Shown: in pieces, positions 46,478 to 58,990 of the stretch
How the letters are laid out: every line of letters starts with the position of its first letter
Position numbering within the stretch: the first letter of the stretch is position 1
Source of the DNA: Polytrichum commune
Lineage: Eukaryota > Streptophyta > Polytrichopsida > Polytrichales > Polytrichaceae
Reading direction: 5' to 3'
DNA length: 64,000 bases
NCBI GenBank assembly: GCA_950295325.1
Contig: OX485803.1
Coordinates: 73,981,554 to 74,045,553 of the forward strand
Notes under the pieces: generated by a model
The model's input: only the letters and a program-made list of their open reading frames with translations
Told to the model about the DNA's origin: nothing
The model's database searches: none
Program-made: the position numbers and the translations under genes

Positions 46478-46831
46478 TTAGAAAGGTAAGCCCCTTGATT
46501 GACGCCAGAATTGCCACCATTCTGCCTTCTTTTTGGGAGATTTCATTGAGTCTGCCCGAGTCTGATGTTGAGGTCGTGGAGTTTTCCTAACCTCATTGTT
46601 GGGCAAGAATTTGATGCACTCATTGTCAGAGCATTCATCTGAAGAAATTGTTACAAACAATCCTTTCGCATTGGAGCCGACCCAATACTCTCGGTATGTG
46701 GCATTTGTATCAAAACTCACATCATGATGGGCGCCATGTGCAAGAGTAGCTAGTTTTAAGTACACTCCCGCATTGCCTTCCTTGAGTTCAAATGCTTCAC
46801 CCGTCTCATTTACGAATGTTGTTGTCAACAT
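46478..46831 (-). CDS. Small uncharacterised plant protein, paralogue 1
   Basis: A single coding exon of 117 residues from ATG 46831. An acceptor (gtgcag) lies about 20 bases before the ATG, so the 5' UTR is probably spliced. It reads TTTFVNETGEAFELKEGNAG, DTNATYREYWVGSNAKG and ISSDECSDNECIKF. The gene at 53584-53898 encodes a clear paralogue with the same N-terminal fold (KEGNAGVY, NATYREYWVG) and a Lys/Trp-rich tail ending near WWQFWR. I know of small plant proteins of this pattern but no function. No signal peptide or membrane span is visible, so it is likely cytosolic; the Trp/Lys tail might touch membrane (inference). Confidence 0.7.
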   Translation of the reverse strand: MLTTTFVNETGEAFELKEGNAGVYLKLATLAHGAHHDVSFDTNATYREYWVGSNAKGLFVTISSDECSDNECIKFLPNNEVRKTPRPQHQTRADSMKSPKKKAEWWQFWRQSRGLPF

Positions 46832-49220
46832 TTTCCTTGACTCCTCTTATCTGCACATCACAAGTACCACATCAGATCCAGAATTAGTAGGTCAGAGATG
46901 TTGACCTTGATCTTATATGCAATCTGGAATCCTCTATACGTGCTTAGACTGCCCATCACAGAGACACACTACACAGAATCACAGAAGTTGTTAATGTGAT
47001 CACACATGACAACTTTTCTTTTTTTCTTTTTCTTATTTTCTAAACGGGTAAAGTGCAGAGGAGAATCCATCTCTTTCTGCCCTTAGCTTCTTGGGATCGG
47101 AGACCGACCATCCAAACCTTACAGAGAGGGCGAGTAGGGTTTGCAAAGACCGAAACGGCTATGTGGGCCATCCTGCTTCAAGGTTCTGCTTGCAGGACAT
47201 CTTAGTGATTAACCCCTTACTTTGGTGTTTTGTAATGTATAAGGGAAAGTAGAAGGTGAGCAGTAAGGAGACTGTGACATTGGAAGGTTGTAGAAGGGGG
47301 CAAAAGTGAACATGTGGAGAGAGATGGGTCCCTTCGGCCTCACTTGACCCCTCTGAAAATGCGAATTTTTCCAATGAAATTATAAGTTCAAAAAGGGGTG
47401 CCCTCAGAAGAGGGCTTTCCACTCGTGATGCTCTACAACTGACTTACATCACAGTGTCACTGATAGTAATTCTACAAGCACAAGAAAGCACCCCGGTTTT
47501 CTCTTCAGAAGTCGCAGAGGGTCTAGAACAAATATGATGAAGGCATACAACTAGATATGGCAGTCTAACGCTATGAATAGCTATTAAATCCGAGTCACTG
47601 AGATCAGTGAAAACATGTACAAACAACCCAGGGCTATTACCAGTATTGTGAGGGTATCACCACATTTGATACCAGCCAAGTGGGTACCGGTATTTCAAGA
47701 GAAAGAATATTTTTATACTAGTCGCCGGGGGTCTACGTACCATGCTAGGACCTCAAGCCAAATGACACACATACCAATAACAGATATTCACACAAGTATT
47801 GCGTTTGCAATAAGAGCATGAATTTTCAATCGTATGGTGACGACTGGGCATCAATCTTTGCACGGTATTGCAATTCTTGATACCAATCGGGCATGTTCTC
47901 TCACCATTGGACCATACCTAAGTGACGACCCTATATACCCGCACAACTTATGTATACACGTATGACATATATGAAACTAACGAAATACGTCGAGAGTGCA
48001 TTCTGACTTGAGTCTCTGGTGTACTTTGTAACCTTGAAATCCACTCTGCAAACCTTTGATGTTTTTCTAAGAAGAAAAGCAGGTTTGTAATAATCGACAA
48101 AACTATGTGGAAAATGAGGATGCGTAACAAGAGAGCAAGGCAGGAGGATGAAGAGCAGATTTTCTAGAAAGTGTCCATATCAGATCACCACCACCAAAGT
48201 TGGTGCTTGATTATCCCACAAAAGCCCAGGGTGGCAACTATTTGTAGCACCCGAGAGGGTCTGCGTCTTTAGAACCTAGTTTGGAATATATTTTCATATA
48301 AGTGAAAATAAATATCTAGGGTGTCTAGGATGTCTGGATGGTGATCACAGTTGCTCTGAAAGAATTCCTTTTTATTAGTTCTAAAGACGACATCTGAAAG
48401 CATAAAGAAAGTCCTTTGATTATTCAGACGCAAATGGTATCTTGGATTCCTCTCCATGCCCTCTTTCCAAGGACGTTGGTCCTCTTTGTGTTCTACCAAA
48501 TCATCGATTCATTTTCAGAAGCATTCACAGCGATTTAAAGACAGCTGATCTAAAAGGGAGAGTTACTACCCCGGGCTTAGAAGCTGCTCCAACGGAAGGA
48601 ATTTGTTGTTAGTTAGATTCTCCGTCAGAAGCCGCTCCAAGCGAAGGTGGAAATTCGTTAAACAGGAGCTTCGATGTGCATATGAACACTTTTCACAACC
48701 TGCTTGAAGCTGGGGCAAGAAGTTGACGCTATGGTGGAAGTTACGGCATACCTTGCGATGATCGACCCGTTCCGCCTCTCCAGCTAAGCTTCGATGACTT
48801 GGCCGCGGAACTTGAATGAAGCCACTGAATGAGGAAGATATCGACGACTACATCCACCACCGAGAAATGATAGCCTGCTGCAACAGTGCACACGTTTACA
48901 ACGATTCCCCAGACTTACATACTTTGCCTCCAACAAACCCTGCACAGAAGAAGATTCCTTATTCTCCGCCAAAACCCTGCTCTTGCCCGCAGAACCAGTT
49001 CGTTATTTCCTCTGCAATCACGCCTCGAAATCACTATCATCCAGTACCATGTCGACCGAGTGCTAATTCCTCTCTCTCTCTCTCTCAAATTCATCTCCAA
49101 TGACATCGCCGTCTCCAATGACGTACATAACCCAGTTCCTAGATCTCTACAGAACCTAGAGACAGCGGTGGACATTAGTAAATCGACGAAACGGAATGAG
49201 ACAGGAGCTCCAGTACTTAC
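46832..49220. other. Upstream region, no confident gene
   Basis: Presumed promoter and 5' UTR exon(s) of the 46478 gene. Open stretches at 47159-48499 have no family signal. Confidence 0.35.
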
Positions 49221-49300
49221 CAGAATCAAAATCTTCACATTGCAAGTAAACCTCCAGCCCACATCACCCCACCTCGTCCCGTCGAAGTAAGTAGGCTTGT
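49221..49300 (-). other. Isolated exon-like block
   Basis: 80 bases between a strong acceptor (tttttctgcag) and strong donor (gtaagt) on the minus strand. It reads KPTYFDGTRWGDVGWRFTC followed by NVKILIL. I do not recognise the family. The opposite strand also has a gtaagt donor nearby, so strand is not certain. It may be a 5' exon of an unresolved minus-strand gene. Confidence 0.3.
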
Positions 49301-50905
49301 CTGCAGAAAAACACGATTCAAGTGTTGAAGCCGCGACCCCGGGAGCGCATTCCTAGCATTCCTCGGGCTTCCCGTGCCCACTTGCAATGGGTATCCCCAC
49401 CAGGAGTCATCTCCATCTGCCCCTGCAAACGAGATTCTTGGCATCTAGGTTAGGTGATGGGGACTAGAAATTGGGGTGGCACATTCAAGTTGTGTTGCCC
49501 ACTTAGGTTGTGCCCTAACATTTGCTTAGGAAAAGACGTTTTCTAGCAGCTTATCAAGTGTTGAGAAGGGTGGGGGAGCATGAAGCTTAGCAATGTTATG
49601 ACATTTTGACATATGACTGTTAGGGTTTGTGAATAAAACAAAAATATGTGACTTAGGAAGGTGACTAGACTAATTTGGGGTCTTTAAACCTAAATTTGGT
49701 GTTTAAATGACCAAAATAATAAAATACTCTTTATTTATTATTTCAGGATTTATTTGTTGGATGAAAGAAAGACACTTGTAGGCTCTCTCTCTCTCTCTCT
49801 CTCTCTAGTTCTTGATCAATGCCATGTCATTCAAATATTTGATGGTAAACTCTTACATTAAACTACCTAGTATTTGTCTTCTTTATAAATAGATGACTAT
49901 ATGTTCAAGATATCCTAAATGTACATCCATGGAAAGTGGTCATACTTACCATGATGGAAAGGTAACAAGGATGTAGATGAATGGGGCAAAATAACCATAA
50001 TTACAACCATGACCCACGTCTCTAACCCATGGTAAAAATAGGGTTTGAAAAAACTTACCATTTGTAAGAACTCCGATATAAACCCCTAACCCTAAAGGGA
50101 GCCTCCTTTTTTACCATTCACGCAAGTGTGAGGCAAGGTTGACTTTGTGTATACTCACTAGAGTAGTGGATACATGTTAAAAGTGAGAGAAATTAGGGCT
50201 AATCACCAAGAGGATTATTCTACTTGGAGAGACCCAATCATGACCAAGGAACATGTTTGAACACCCACATGTCATTATGCAATGAGTGTTGTAATTTGAA
50301 ATACTACAATGCATTTGATGCAGTTTAAATGTGTGCGACATGGATAACAATTGGGTCCTGCTATTATTTACCTTGTGCACTTAACTAATCCTCAAATGTT
50401 TGTTGGTTGGTTGCATGGGCACATGTGAGGTAGGCCCTTCACGCTTTCAATACAATGATGTATTGTGATTATGACATTTTATGCATATCTATTGGTTGAA
50501 GTTACTAGGAATATTTCCCTTGTAAGTGCTCCATACATGTGGTGGATTTGCTATATGTGCTTTGAGGTGAAACATGAAGATAGGTGATTAAACCTCCAAG
50601 GTATGGGACAGTCAAAATCAAACTTTTGTCGTTGGATACCATTTGATAGCAGAGACCCTAAGTAAGATACATATTCTTGCAAAGCAAATTAAGTGTTATG
50701 ATGCAACATGTTTATATTGCACAACACATACAGTTAGGCATAATGCAAACAACTCTATTATGCAAATTGTTATTATGTCAACAAATAGGAAGATACACAA
50801 GAGATAGAAAGAGTCTTGTGGATATTCCCACCCAACCACCCTTGTATTGCAATGAGGAAGATATTGAAGGATTTGACCTCTAAAAAGAGGAAGTTTTGAA
50901 AAGTT

Positions 50906-50950
<45 letters not shown>

Positions 50951-52033
50951 GAAGGTGATTCACATCTAGATCTAAACTAGGTCATAAGATCTTTAAAATA
51001 AAACAAAGATAGAACATTCTTTTATGGGCATTCAATAATAAACATGGAATCTAGTGTGTAAGCGCTTTAATGAATAGCCAAAAATATAGCAATATGGAGG
51101 AGGGGACATAGACAACTATAAATCTCTTATGTTCTCACTATTAAACAAAGTGAGAACATAAGTTCCTTTATATTGTACTTTTAAAAATATGCATGGAATT
51201 TAGATATTATGAATAAGCTTGAATGGAATCTATGACTAATAAGTAGCAAAAAATATAAACAAAAATTTCACGGACCTTACACATGACCAACAAAATAGCA
51301 AGATGTCACCATGGCCCACAAGAATGTGATTATAATCTACAAGATTAATAGCACAAATTTAATAGTGGCCCAAATGACAAAATAGCTCAATGGCGGTCCA
51401 AAATGTGCATGGATTTCGACACGAAATAATACGTGTCCAAACCAAGTGTTATAAATAGCCATGTTATGTACTAGTGAATGGAGTCTTATTATCTTTTGAA
51501 CTTTTTAAGCATAACAATTAGGTATGCCTATTTATGTTAGAGATCAAACTGAGAGAATAATTAGGGGATCAAACATTGAAACATATGCATGACAACCATC
51601 ACATTAAGTTTAAAGCCAAATCACCATGTGCCCAACTTTCAAATCTATGTGATTAAAGACATATTGGTCGATGGTGAAAACTACTCTTTTATAATAGGTA
51701 CAAACATTGTTTAGGCTGGAGAATCAACACTAAAATTTAAAAGGAGGTCACGATGTTCTCTAGTATGTGATGTCACGTGTGAGTGAAACTTGTAGAGTAC
51801 CAATTGTACTTTTATTTCAAATATGTACATTTCAAATTTGGATACATGCTTATACAACGGAACGTATAATAGATCATCTCCACATTAAGTGTACCCTAGA
51901 TCTTATGCCCCAACCTAGACCTTAGATTGTGAGAATGTAGGACTATTCTATGAACATAATACATGACATGACACAAGTCTTGCTTACAGTAATGACTTCA
52001 ATTATATGTTAATGACTTCAAGTTGGTATAAAG
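49301..52033. other. AT-rich intergenic, no gene seen
   Basis: Contains CT microsatellites (49783-49806, 50908-50947) and no supported exon. Confidence 0.4.
50908..50947. repeat. (CT)n microsatellite
   Basis: About 20 uninterrupted CT units; a shorter tract lies at 49783-49806 and another at 61325-61354. Confidence 0.95.
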
Positions 52034-52597
52034 CAAAGCCCTACATTGGGTGCCCATACCCATGCCCATGCCCACCCATGCCCATGGGTTTTGGGTGGGC
52101 ATGGGTGTGATATTATTGTTCATGGGTGGGCATGGGTGCGATATTATTGTTCATGGGTGGGCATGGGTTCGATATTATTGTTCATGGGTGAGCATGGGCT
52201 AAAGCAAAGCATATTGGAAGGGGTCATTGAATGAGCTCTCATTCAATGCTTTTGAGGGTAAGAGCACCGAATCACCTTCACCCAATAAGGTGCATCCCTG
52301 CATCCATGCATCCAACTCCAAATCGGAGTCAAACTTCTCGGATGCAGGGAATACGCTAATCAAGAAGCGTTCCGGGCTGAAGCTAGCGATAGTGAACGAC
52401 CTTTTATTTGTCCGATCCAACCAAAACTTGGTGTAGGCGGGTAATACACATTACAATTTTTTTGAATACATGGGCGTAATTTGAATAGCATGGGTGGGCA
52501 TGGGTGGGCATATGTCATGCTATGGGTGGACACAGGTCGCTGCTGATGGGCATGGTTTGGGTATGGGTGCAATTTAAAAGGAAAATGTTGGACTCTA
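52034..52597 (+). mobile_element. Internally deleted hAT element with target duplication
   Basis: A 564-bp element flanked by a perfect 8-bp direct repeat GTATAAAG (52026-52033 and 52598-52605). Left end CAAAGCCCTACATTGGG pairs with the inverse of the right end, TAGAGTCCAACATTTTCC, typical of hAT termini; CCATGCCCA motifs are inverted near both ends, and a GGGTGGGCATGGGTGCGATATT unit is tandemly repeated near the left. The interior still encodes the end of a hATC dimerisation domain: SNFSDAGNTLIKKRSGLKLA then stop at 52434-52436. It is thus a deletion derivative of an autonomous hAT element. Confidence 0.85.
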
Positions 52598-53583
52598 GTA
52601 TAAAGATCACCATACCCTAAATCATAGGTGTCCCATAATGGGAGGCTATCGCATTGATTGGAATAAACCTAGGAATAAGGGTGGCATTGTGCAATATGTA
52701 AACCTAGGAGTCAACATGCCCTCCTCAAGTCCACTTGAATCTTTCCCACTTGCCTTTGTGCAAACACAAACCTCTAACCAATTTGGGTCTTGAGCAACCT
52801 TATTAATGTTATCTTTGCACGATTTGTCAAAAGTTTCATTTTGAAGGTTACCAAAGCTATGAAAGTTGAGCCTATCAAACTCTTCATCATAGATATTGCG
52901 TATGATTTCACCGTTGCTTGGACTATCAACCTCAAGGAGAGTAGTACCTTTGTATAATTCTATGAGCTCATCAAGCGAAGGCGGGTGGAGATCACAAATT
53001 TAAAATAGACACCCAGGCAATGGTTTTTGCATCTTCAGATTATTGGCCAACCTTTTCACAATCAAGGATTGTGTTGTTACGTTGTGTTACCACAAAAAAT
53101 CCTTCACAATTATAAATTGTGGTGGCAATATTGGGACTTGCCAACTAAATACATATCCATAAGCAACACATGCAAGTACAAGGGGATTCACTAAAATAAA
53201 ATGTAGGACACATATAGGAATGTGAAATTTTCAAACAAAAATCGAAGCTTCCAAATTTTACCCACAATGTCATGTGTCTCTACAATTCAATCCACCTCCA
53301 GAGACCTAAGTTATTCATTTGAAGAGGTTCGACATAAACCAATTAAAATAACTTGACTACCCCAATCATCTACACTCAAATTCAAGATTTCTAATGTGCC
53401 TTGGGTGGGTGTCTAGCCCCAAAACTTGCACCATGGTAATTCCATCCCAATATACTCAAAATAAACATTAATGTTCCTAAACTTGCTTATCTAAAGTTAG
53501 CCTGAGATGCAAAACTGAACACCATAGTAAAACCAAAGACTGAATTCCCCTCGTTTGGATGTAATGTAGGTCAACCTACAAGT
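52598..53583. other. Intergenic, no gene seen
   Basis: Apart from likely 3' UTR of the 53584 gene near its right end, no feature is visible. Confidence 0.4.
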
Positions 53584-53898
53584 TCATTTATGGCTGAAAG
53601 GCCACCACTTTGATTTGGCTTTTGAGCCTGGCTTGGGGCGTGGAGTCTTTACAATATTCCCCATCCGATCGACAACTGTGATCGCCTCACTGTCCGCACA
53701 ATCGTCTGAATTGATTGTAACAACCATTCCGCTAGCATTTGTCCCAACCCAATATTCTCTGTATGTGGCATTTGGGTCACATTTTACATCACAACTGCTA
53801 CCTGGCCCAACGATAGCTATTTTGGAGTAGACTCCTGCATTGCCTTCCTTGACTTCAAGCTTTTCGTCTGTGCCGTTGATAAATTTTGTGGTCCACAT
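53584..53898 (-). CDS. Small uncharacterised plant protein, paralogue 2
   Basis: A single coding exon of 104 residues from ATG 53898, with an acceptor (ctgcag) just upstream, the same arrangement as the paralogue at 46478-46831; even the bases between acceptor and ATG (GAGGAG, AGTTCAG/AGTCAAG, AAAATG) are similar. It reads TTKFINGTDEKLEVKEGNAG, CDPNATYREYWVGTNASG, INSDDCADSEAITVV and ends in a basic WWPFSHK tail. No signal peptide or membrane span. The intact frame and shared architecture support a real gene; function unknown. Confidence 0.75.
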   Translation of the reverse strand: MWTTKFINGTDEKLEVKEGNAGVYSKIAIVGPGSSCDVKCDPNATYREYWVGTNASGMVVTINSDDCADSEAITVVDRMGNIVKTPRPKPGSKAKSKWWPFSHK

Positions 53899-54368
53899 TT
53901 TTCTGAACTCTCCTCAACTGCAGACGAGACCCAAATTTTAGTTCAAAGAATGACAACTTAGACTATTTAAGAGATCGAGATGAGACTTCAGACATATACC
54001 ATCTTGAAACTTCTCTACAGAACATGCACAATGAGTACTGATTGATGAGGTTACACACATTCTACTATGTAATATCATCTTAGAATGATTCAAAACTATG
54101 TCATATTATCTCAGACAAGAATATTTGGGCAGTTTGTAAATTCAAGCCCATTCCTCAAGTTTTGTCCACTTTACTACATGTTTTCTAGGTGGAAAAGTGC
54201 CCAAGGTTCCATGTGTCAAGGTGCATACTCCAATTGAATTAAAAGCCTAAAGACAGGATGCCATGACTAACAATGACATTATGCACCGACTACTAACATT
54301 CCAAGGCTCTTGCCGGATAATATAATGTCTCCTACTCTGGACAAGCTGCAAAGATAGATTCACCTACC

Positions 54369-56362
54369 TCACAAACACAGTAGCTGTATAAACGAGATGA
54401 TTAATATGGCTGTCAATATTGTGCACATGCAAATCACAAACATGCACTTCGAGATTGCATTCGCTTCTTTGGGTGGTTTGACGTCTTGCTCTGGCGTGTC
54501 TTTTGTGAAATCGAATTCTAGTCCACGAACTTTAATTTTCCGATGCCGATGAAAAGCCTCCTATAAATGATCATCACAAACCATAGTTAATAATGGACGG
54601 GCAAGACAGAGCATTTGAAGGAGCACGAATCGCATTCCGAGGAAGTGTGCATATTGAACGCCGACCGGACCACCACTAACTCAACCAGCATGAGAGGGTG
54701 TCAATTTCTCTCTCGATGTTTGGGATCTCCATTGGTTTTGGACATCCCCGGTACTTTCTTGCCTACTTTCAAGTTCTCCTCTGTTTCAACGCACATCCGG
54801 GTCCTCTTGTATAAGAAAGAGAATACTCCAACCAGAGGTTGGCTTGGCGTGAATGAGGGACACTTCATCCTTATCAAAGCTACAAATCCAAATGTAAACC
54901 CAAACGATGGCTTATACACCACATCAGACGCCTCGGAATGTCAGAACCCTCCCGCAAGTTGGGGAGTCACCTTTTTGCGCACGTTAACATCGGACGGCCG
55001 AGACAGCCGAGAACGTTCGACATCCGATCACGGTGTTCTACTTACACTGGCGTCGGACGTTCCGAAATAGTCCACGACTCTCAAAACACTGTAAACCAAA
55101 AGACCACGTTACCTCCCTCGTCACAAATTCTGGTTTGCAACTGGCGACAACTTTATTTGGTTTCTCATCCTCGTAAGTGAGTCCTGACTTCCTACCGAAA
55201 CCTTTTACCTGAACGTTGGATGTCTCAAAAACTACTCTCACTCGCACGCGTAAGGCTATTTTTGGAGAAGCCCTACGTTCGGCGTGTGCGAGTGGTGTAT
55301 ACGTGACAAGTGCTACTGCTACCTCCTGCCGCAAGTGGTTTCTTTTGGTTACCTCGTGTATCAGTGCATACCTATAATCTTGAGGAACCATGTTATAGAG
55401 AAGTTAAGATATCCGAGATCTTAATGTATAGAATTGTTAAGATAACCAAGTTACAGAAGTACTCTATCCATAGATTCTGATTTAAAGGAGTAGGGAGGGT
55501 ATATATGGTGCCTAAGTTACTACCTTGCGATCCTTTTCGTCTCTTTGAGTAGTTGCTTCCAACGCTTTTATGCCGGAAAACTTCTGGTTAGCCACGATGC
55601 AGATGGCTATAAACACTAACAAGCAGAGAGATATGGGACTCCACACGTGCTGGCAGGTATATCTATTCGACTGCAACACAGCCGTGTACACGACACCCTC
55701 AAACACACTAAAAATCCCCACCAGCTGATAAACCTCAAACAGGAGCCCGTCCGTTTGCTTCCTGCGCTTCTCCACTTTCGCCTCCAACGTCTCCACCGAC
55801 TCCTTCGTCTCCTTCAGAGCCTGCTGCAGTAATAGTTTCTTTTTTTTCGGCTTCACAATCGCGCCCCCGGAACCCAACTCAACATCTGACTCGTAAATAC
55901 CCACCAGGTTGCCCATCTCTCTCTCGAAATTCTGCATCCCTAGTAATGGCGTTTCTGGGTTGATATTGACAACCACTGAGTGGTGTCCCTCTATCGCGCC
56001 ATTACTTTCCGTGGCCGGCATGGACATGTTAACGTAATCGATCTACACGACTCTCTAATAACTCGCTAACTCAAAGAGATCGACATGCAGGTTACAATCT
56101 GATGCAGAAAGGAGAGAAACGGTGAGCTAGTTCCACTTACTTGAACGCGAAAAGTGATCGTGGGTTGGTGGACAAGATGCAGCTTCATAAATATGGCATT
56201 TTGCCACTCAAGACAAGCATTTGACCTCTTCCCCTCCACGCTCTCCGAATTGTCGGTACACAACATCAAAGTGTCGGCAATGTCCACAACGCGGAGTAAT
56301 GAGCCTTCCTGAGCCTTGGTAGTAGGTACCACTTCCGCCCTTCCTAAGCTAGATCCTTGCAC
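54369..56362 (-). CDS. Coiled-coil membrane protein, plant family of unknown function
   Basis: Core exons: 56027 (or 56042) to 55524, and 54560-54369. Joined after DEKDRK they read on as EAFHRHRKIKVRGLEFDFTK, giving 231 residues from ATG 56027. The longer open frame to 55512 is intron read-through. A Lys-rich coiled coil (about 61-90) precedes membrane spans at about 99-118, 129-147 and the extreme C-terminus (207-231). The basic KKKK and coiled coil should face the cytosol. An upstream block (56141 to at least 56362), which ends in an excellent donor (CAA then gtaagt), reads LRVVDIADTLMLCTDN and LEWQNAIFMKLHLVHQPTIT; spliced to an acceptor at 56043 the frame runs through the ATG without a stop, so the protein may begin further upstream. 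The 963-bp intron is less AT-rich than its surroundings and may contain an insertion. Confidence 0.65.
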
Positions 56363-56374
56363 CCTCTCATCAAG

Positions 56375-56603
56375 CAGTGCCCGGGAAGCTTCTGGGCATA
56401 GTCGGTCAAGACCCTAGTGATTCTAAATCCAGCCGGTCACATGTTAGACATCTTCCGGTTTTGCTTTATTCATTTGAGGTGTATTCTATGGATTCCTCTA
56501 AAAAGATCGGTAATTCCCCTGAAGTCTCGAATTTCAACCCATTATTTCTCAAACTCAACCAATTCATTTGTAACTATCCACCGGTTCTCCCCGGACATAG
56601 GTC
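56375..56603 (+). mobile_element. Solo right-type arm of the foldback family
   Basis: Runs from CAGTGCCCGGGAAGCTTCTG to CCCCGGACATAGGTC; close match to the right arm of the 28161 element. It abuts the possible upstream exon of the membrane-protein gene. Confidence 0.8.
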
Positions 56604-57183
56604 CTCTGCCATTAGGCAAAAAACATTAAACTATGTTTCGCAAATATTCAAAGAACTTGGCAACCTCACAATGAAGGGGAGGTTGGACACGTCCAACAAC
56701 GTCCAGTTTCAAAACATAGTTTGGTAAGCCAAGGTAAAAGAATTTTGACCTCCAACTTGGAATGGCTTTGGACATTCGCAAGTGCTTCAATTGAGTATAC
56801 ATAGAGCATGTTGGTTACTTTGTAGTGGTTGCAATTCCTAACATGTGGTGTGGTTTATTTTTGCACGGATGCTAAATCTTGAATCAAATATGAGGTTTCC
56901 CAACCCATGCATTGTTGAATGTAATGCACGTAGGCTACCCTCAAAACTGAATACAATGGATGTGATCTACTCTTAATATTGGATGTGAGTTTCATCAAGT
57001 ACATGGAGATAATCAAGTTGTGCTATTGAGAAGTACATTTTATTGGGACAAGGGAAGACTTGAAGATCAATTCAACGCTCATAACTCTTAAATTAATGAA
57101 ATTTGAATGCATACAAGGGCCTCTTTAAGCTTCGCATGAAGTCAAATTATCCTACGGTTAAATCTTCATTGTCCAATGTGAAT
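56604..57183. other. Intergenic, no gene seen
   Basis: AT-rich, no supported feature. Confidence 0.4.
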
Positions 57184-57576
57184 CTAAGGTAGGGGTGGCT
57201 ATTTCCGTCCAAATTTCAGATGTGCCTAGTTGGGATGCTGAAACTATTTTTTTTTATAAATTTTAAGCGCTCCGCAAAGCTGGTGCAAGAGCAACTATGA
57301 AAAAATAAAAAAATTCCGGCATGTTTATGATTTCCTACAAATTTTTAAAGGAAACCTTGTAGAGTGACCAACACTCGCACATAGGGTACGTGGTATATCC
57401 ACTGGGTGGATTTCTAAAACCGACCGCTGGCAGCCAATGAAATGTTGGCAGCGCTGTGAACGGTAAAAACACCTTGATAGGTGCTTTTGTAAACCTAGGT
57501 AAAAGCACCTAAAAAGGTGCTTCCGACATAGGGGTCGACTTTAGGACCCGCACGGAAATTGCGACCCCTACCTTAG
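57184..57576. mobile_element. 393-bp MITE with terminal inverted repeats
   Basis: Starts CTAAGGTAGGGGTGGCTATT and ends with the inverse of CTAAGGTAGGGGTCGCAATT, about 25 bp of terminal repeat with few mismatches (TTTCCGT continues on both). Near-repeats ATGTGAA / ATGTGGAA flank it but the duplication is not exact, so the superfamily is open. Near its right end AGGTGCTTTT and AAAAGCACCT form an internal hairpin. Confidence 0.75.
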
Positions 57577-58990
57577 TATGTGGAACTTTCACCCCTCTAT
57601 GCAAGATGATTAAAAATGATTGACTTATTTGTCACTCATTCCCAAATTTAATTAAGTTGGCCGAAATTGCAATGGTGCATGTGGTGAACAACATGGAAGA
57701 TGAGCGAAACTTATCGTTTAGGAATTTTCATAAAGGCAATATTGTAAAATGCAATAGATTTTCATTTGGAATTTTGTAGTGTGAATATATTTCCAAAGGC
57801 AATTCAACCTCGTCCATTTCCCTTACACTAAAGATTCATAGATGAAAGAAGTGGAATTCTAACAATATGAAATTCATAGTGAAATTTAGATAGTAGGAGA
57901 CTTTGATACCTACGAGCAACATCGGATTTTGTAACCACAATCGGACCTTTCATGCAAATTGGATGTTTAGGATTTACATATAAAAGGGTTGTCATCTCCA
58001 TCAATACAAAGGATGGTGAAAATTGCCTAACACACTCAAAGTTGAGTTTTGATTAATGTATGCTAGAATAAAGACCAAGATTAATTTCAGACATATTTAA
58101 GCATCATACTTTGCCCATAGCCTCAAATTAATACTTACACTCATACTGACATACTTGCATGCTAGAATTGAGGACCAACATTGAATTGAATCACCTTTTC
58201 ATACCTTACTTTAGCCATAGCTTCAAATGGTTCGTACAATCTATCTTAAATTATTGGTTATATTCAAAATCAACCATTTGAAGGCAAAAATTAAAAGACT
58301 AGTGCTAAATTGACTCACTTTTGAACACCTTATCTTGCCCATAGTCTACACTTGCTTGCACAATATATATTAAGTTATTATTTACATTCAAGATCACTTA
58401 ATTGCATGCTATAATAGAAAAATAACCTAAAATTTACGCAAACTTTAACAATGTATCTCCTCCATAGACCCAAATTAATTGCACAAGTCATCTCAAATTG
58501 ATATTTACATAGCATTAAGTAGCAATGCTAGGAGGGTACCCTTTGAGTACCCGCAAAATTACCTCAACAAGAAGGGAAAAGCTTACAAAGCAAGGGTGAA
58601 TGAATGGATCATTAATAAAAAAAAATAATAGCTTTAAAAAGGTATCAAAGAGGTTTCTAATGCGGATGTCGGGAGACTTTTCCAAAAATTGCAAATACAT
58701 TTTTTATCTCATCAACTTTTCCCGTTGTTTTATAGCTATTTAAATTTGTTTAGATTGTAATTTAGCCTAGATTAGAACCTTTACCACCACTTGGCATTAA
58801 TATTGTCCTAGAGACCATCATAATTAATTCTTAGCATTGAAAGTAACTACCCAAATAGATTAAATATAACCTAAGTAAAACTCAAAATTATCGCTACCTT
58901 CGATGTACCTTTGTATACATTTTATTCTTTTTACACAAAGGAAGTAATCCGCCCGTATTAGACCAGTCATGTTCTTGAAGGTCTTCCTTG
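57577..58990. other. AT-rich intergenic, no gene seen
   Basis: No exon, RNA gene or element recognised. Confidence 0.4.

Noticed and set aside
48886-49290. 134-codon plus-strand frame
   Set aside because: Starts at a GTG, has no domain, and the minus strand holds a better exon-like block in the same place.
49305-49444. Minus-strand frame PRISFAGADGDDSWWGYPLQ as first exon of the 49221 block
   Set aside because: Its only good donor gives the wrong phase for that exon.
54615-55391. Open frames inside the intron of the membrane-protein gene
   Set aside because: No domain, no splice support; possibly an insertion of unknown type.
55512-55523. Stop at 55512 as the end of the membrane protein
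   Set aside because: A donor after AAG at 55524 and a matching exon at 54560 with a further membrane span give a better C-terminus.
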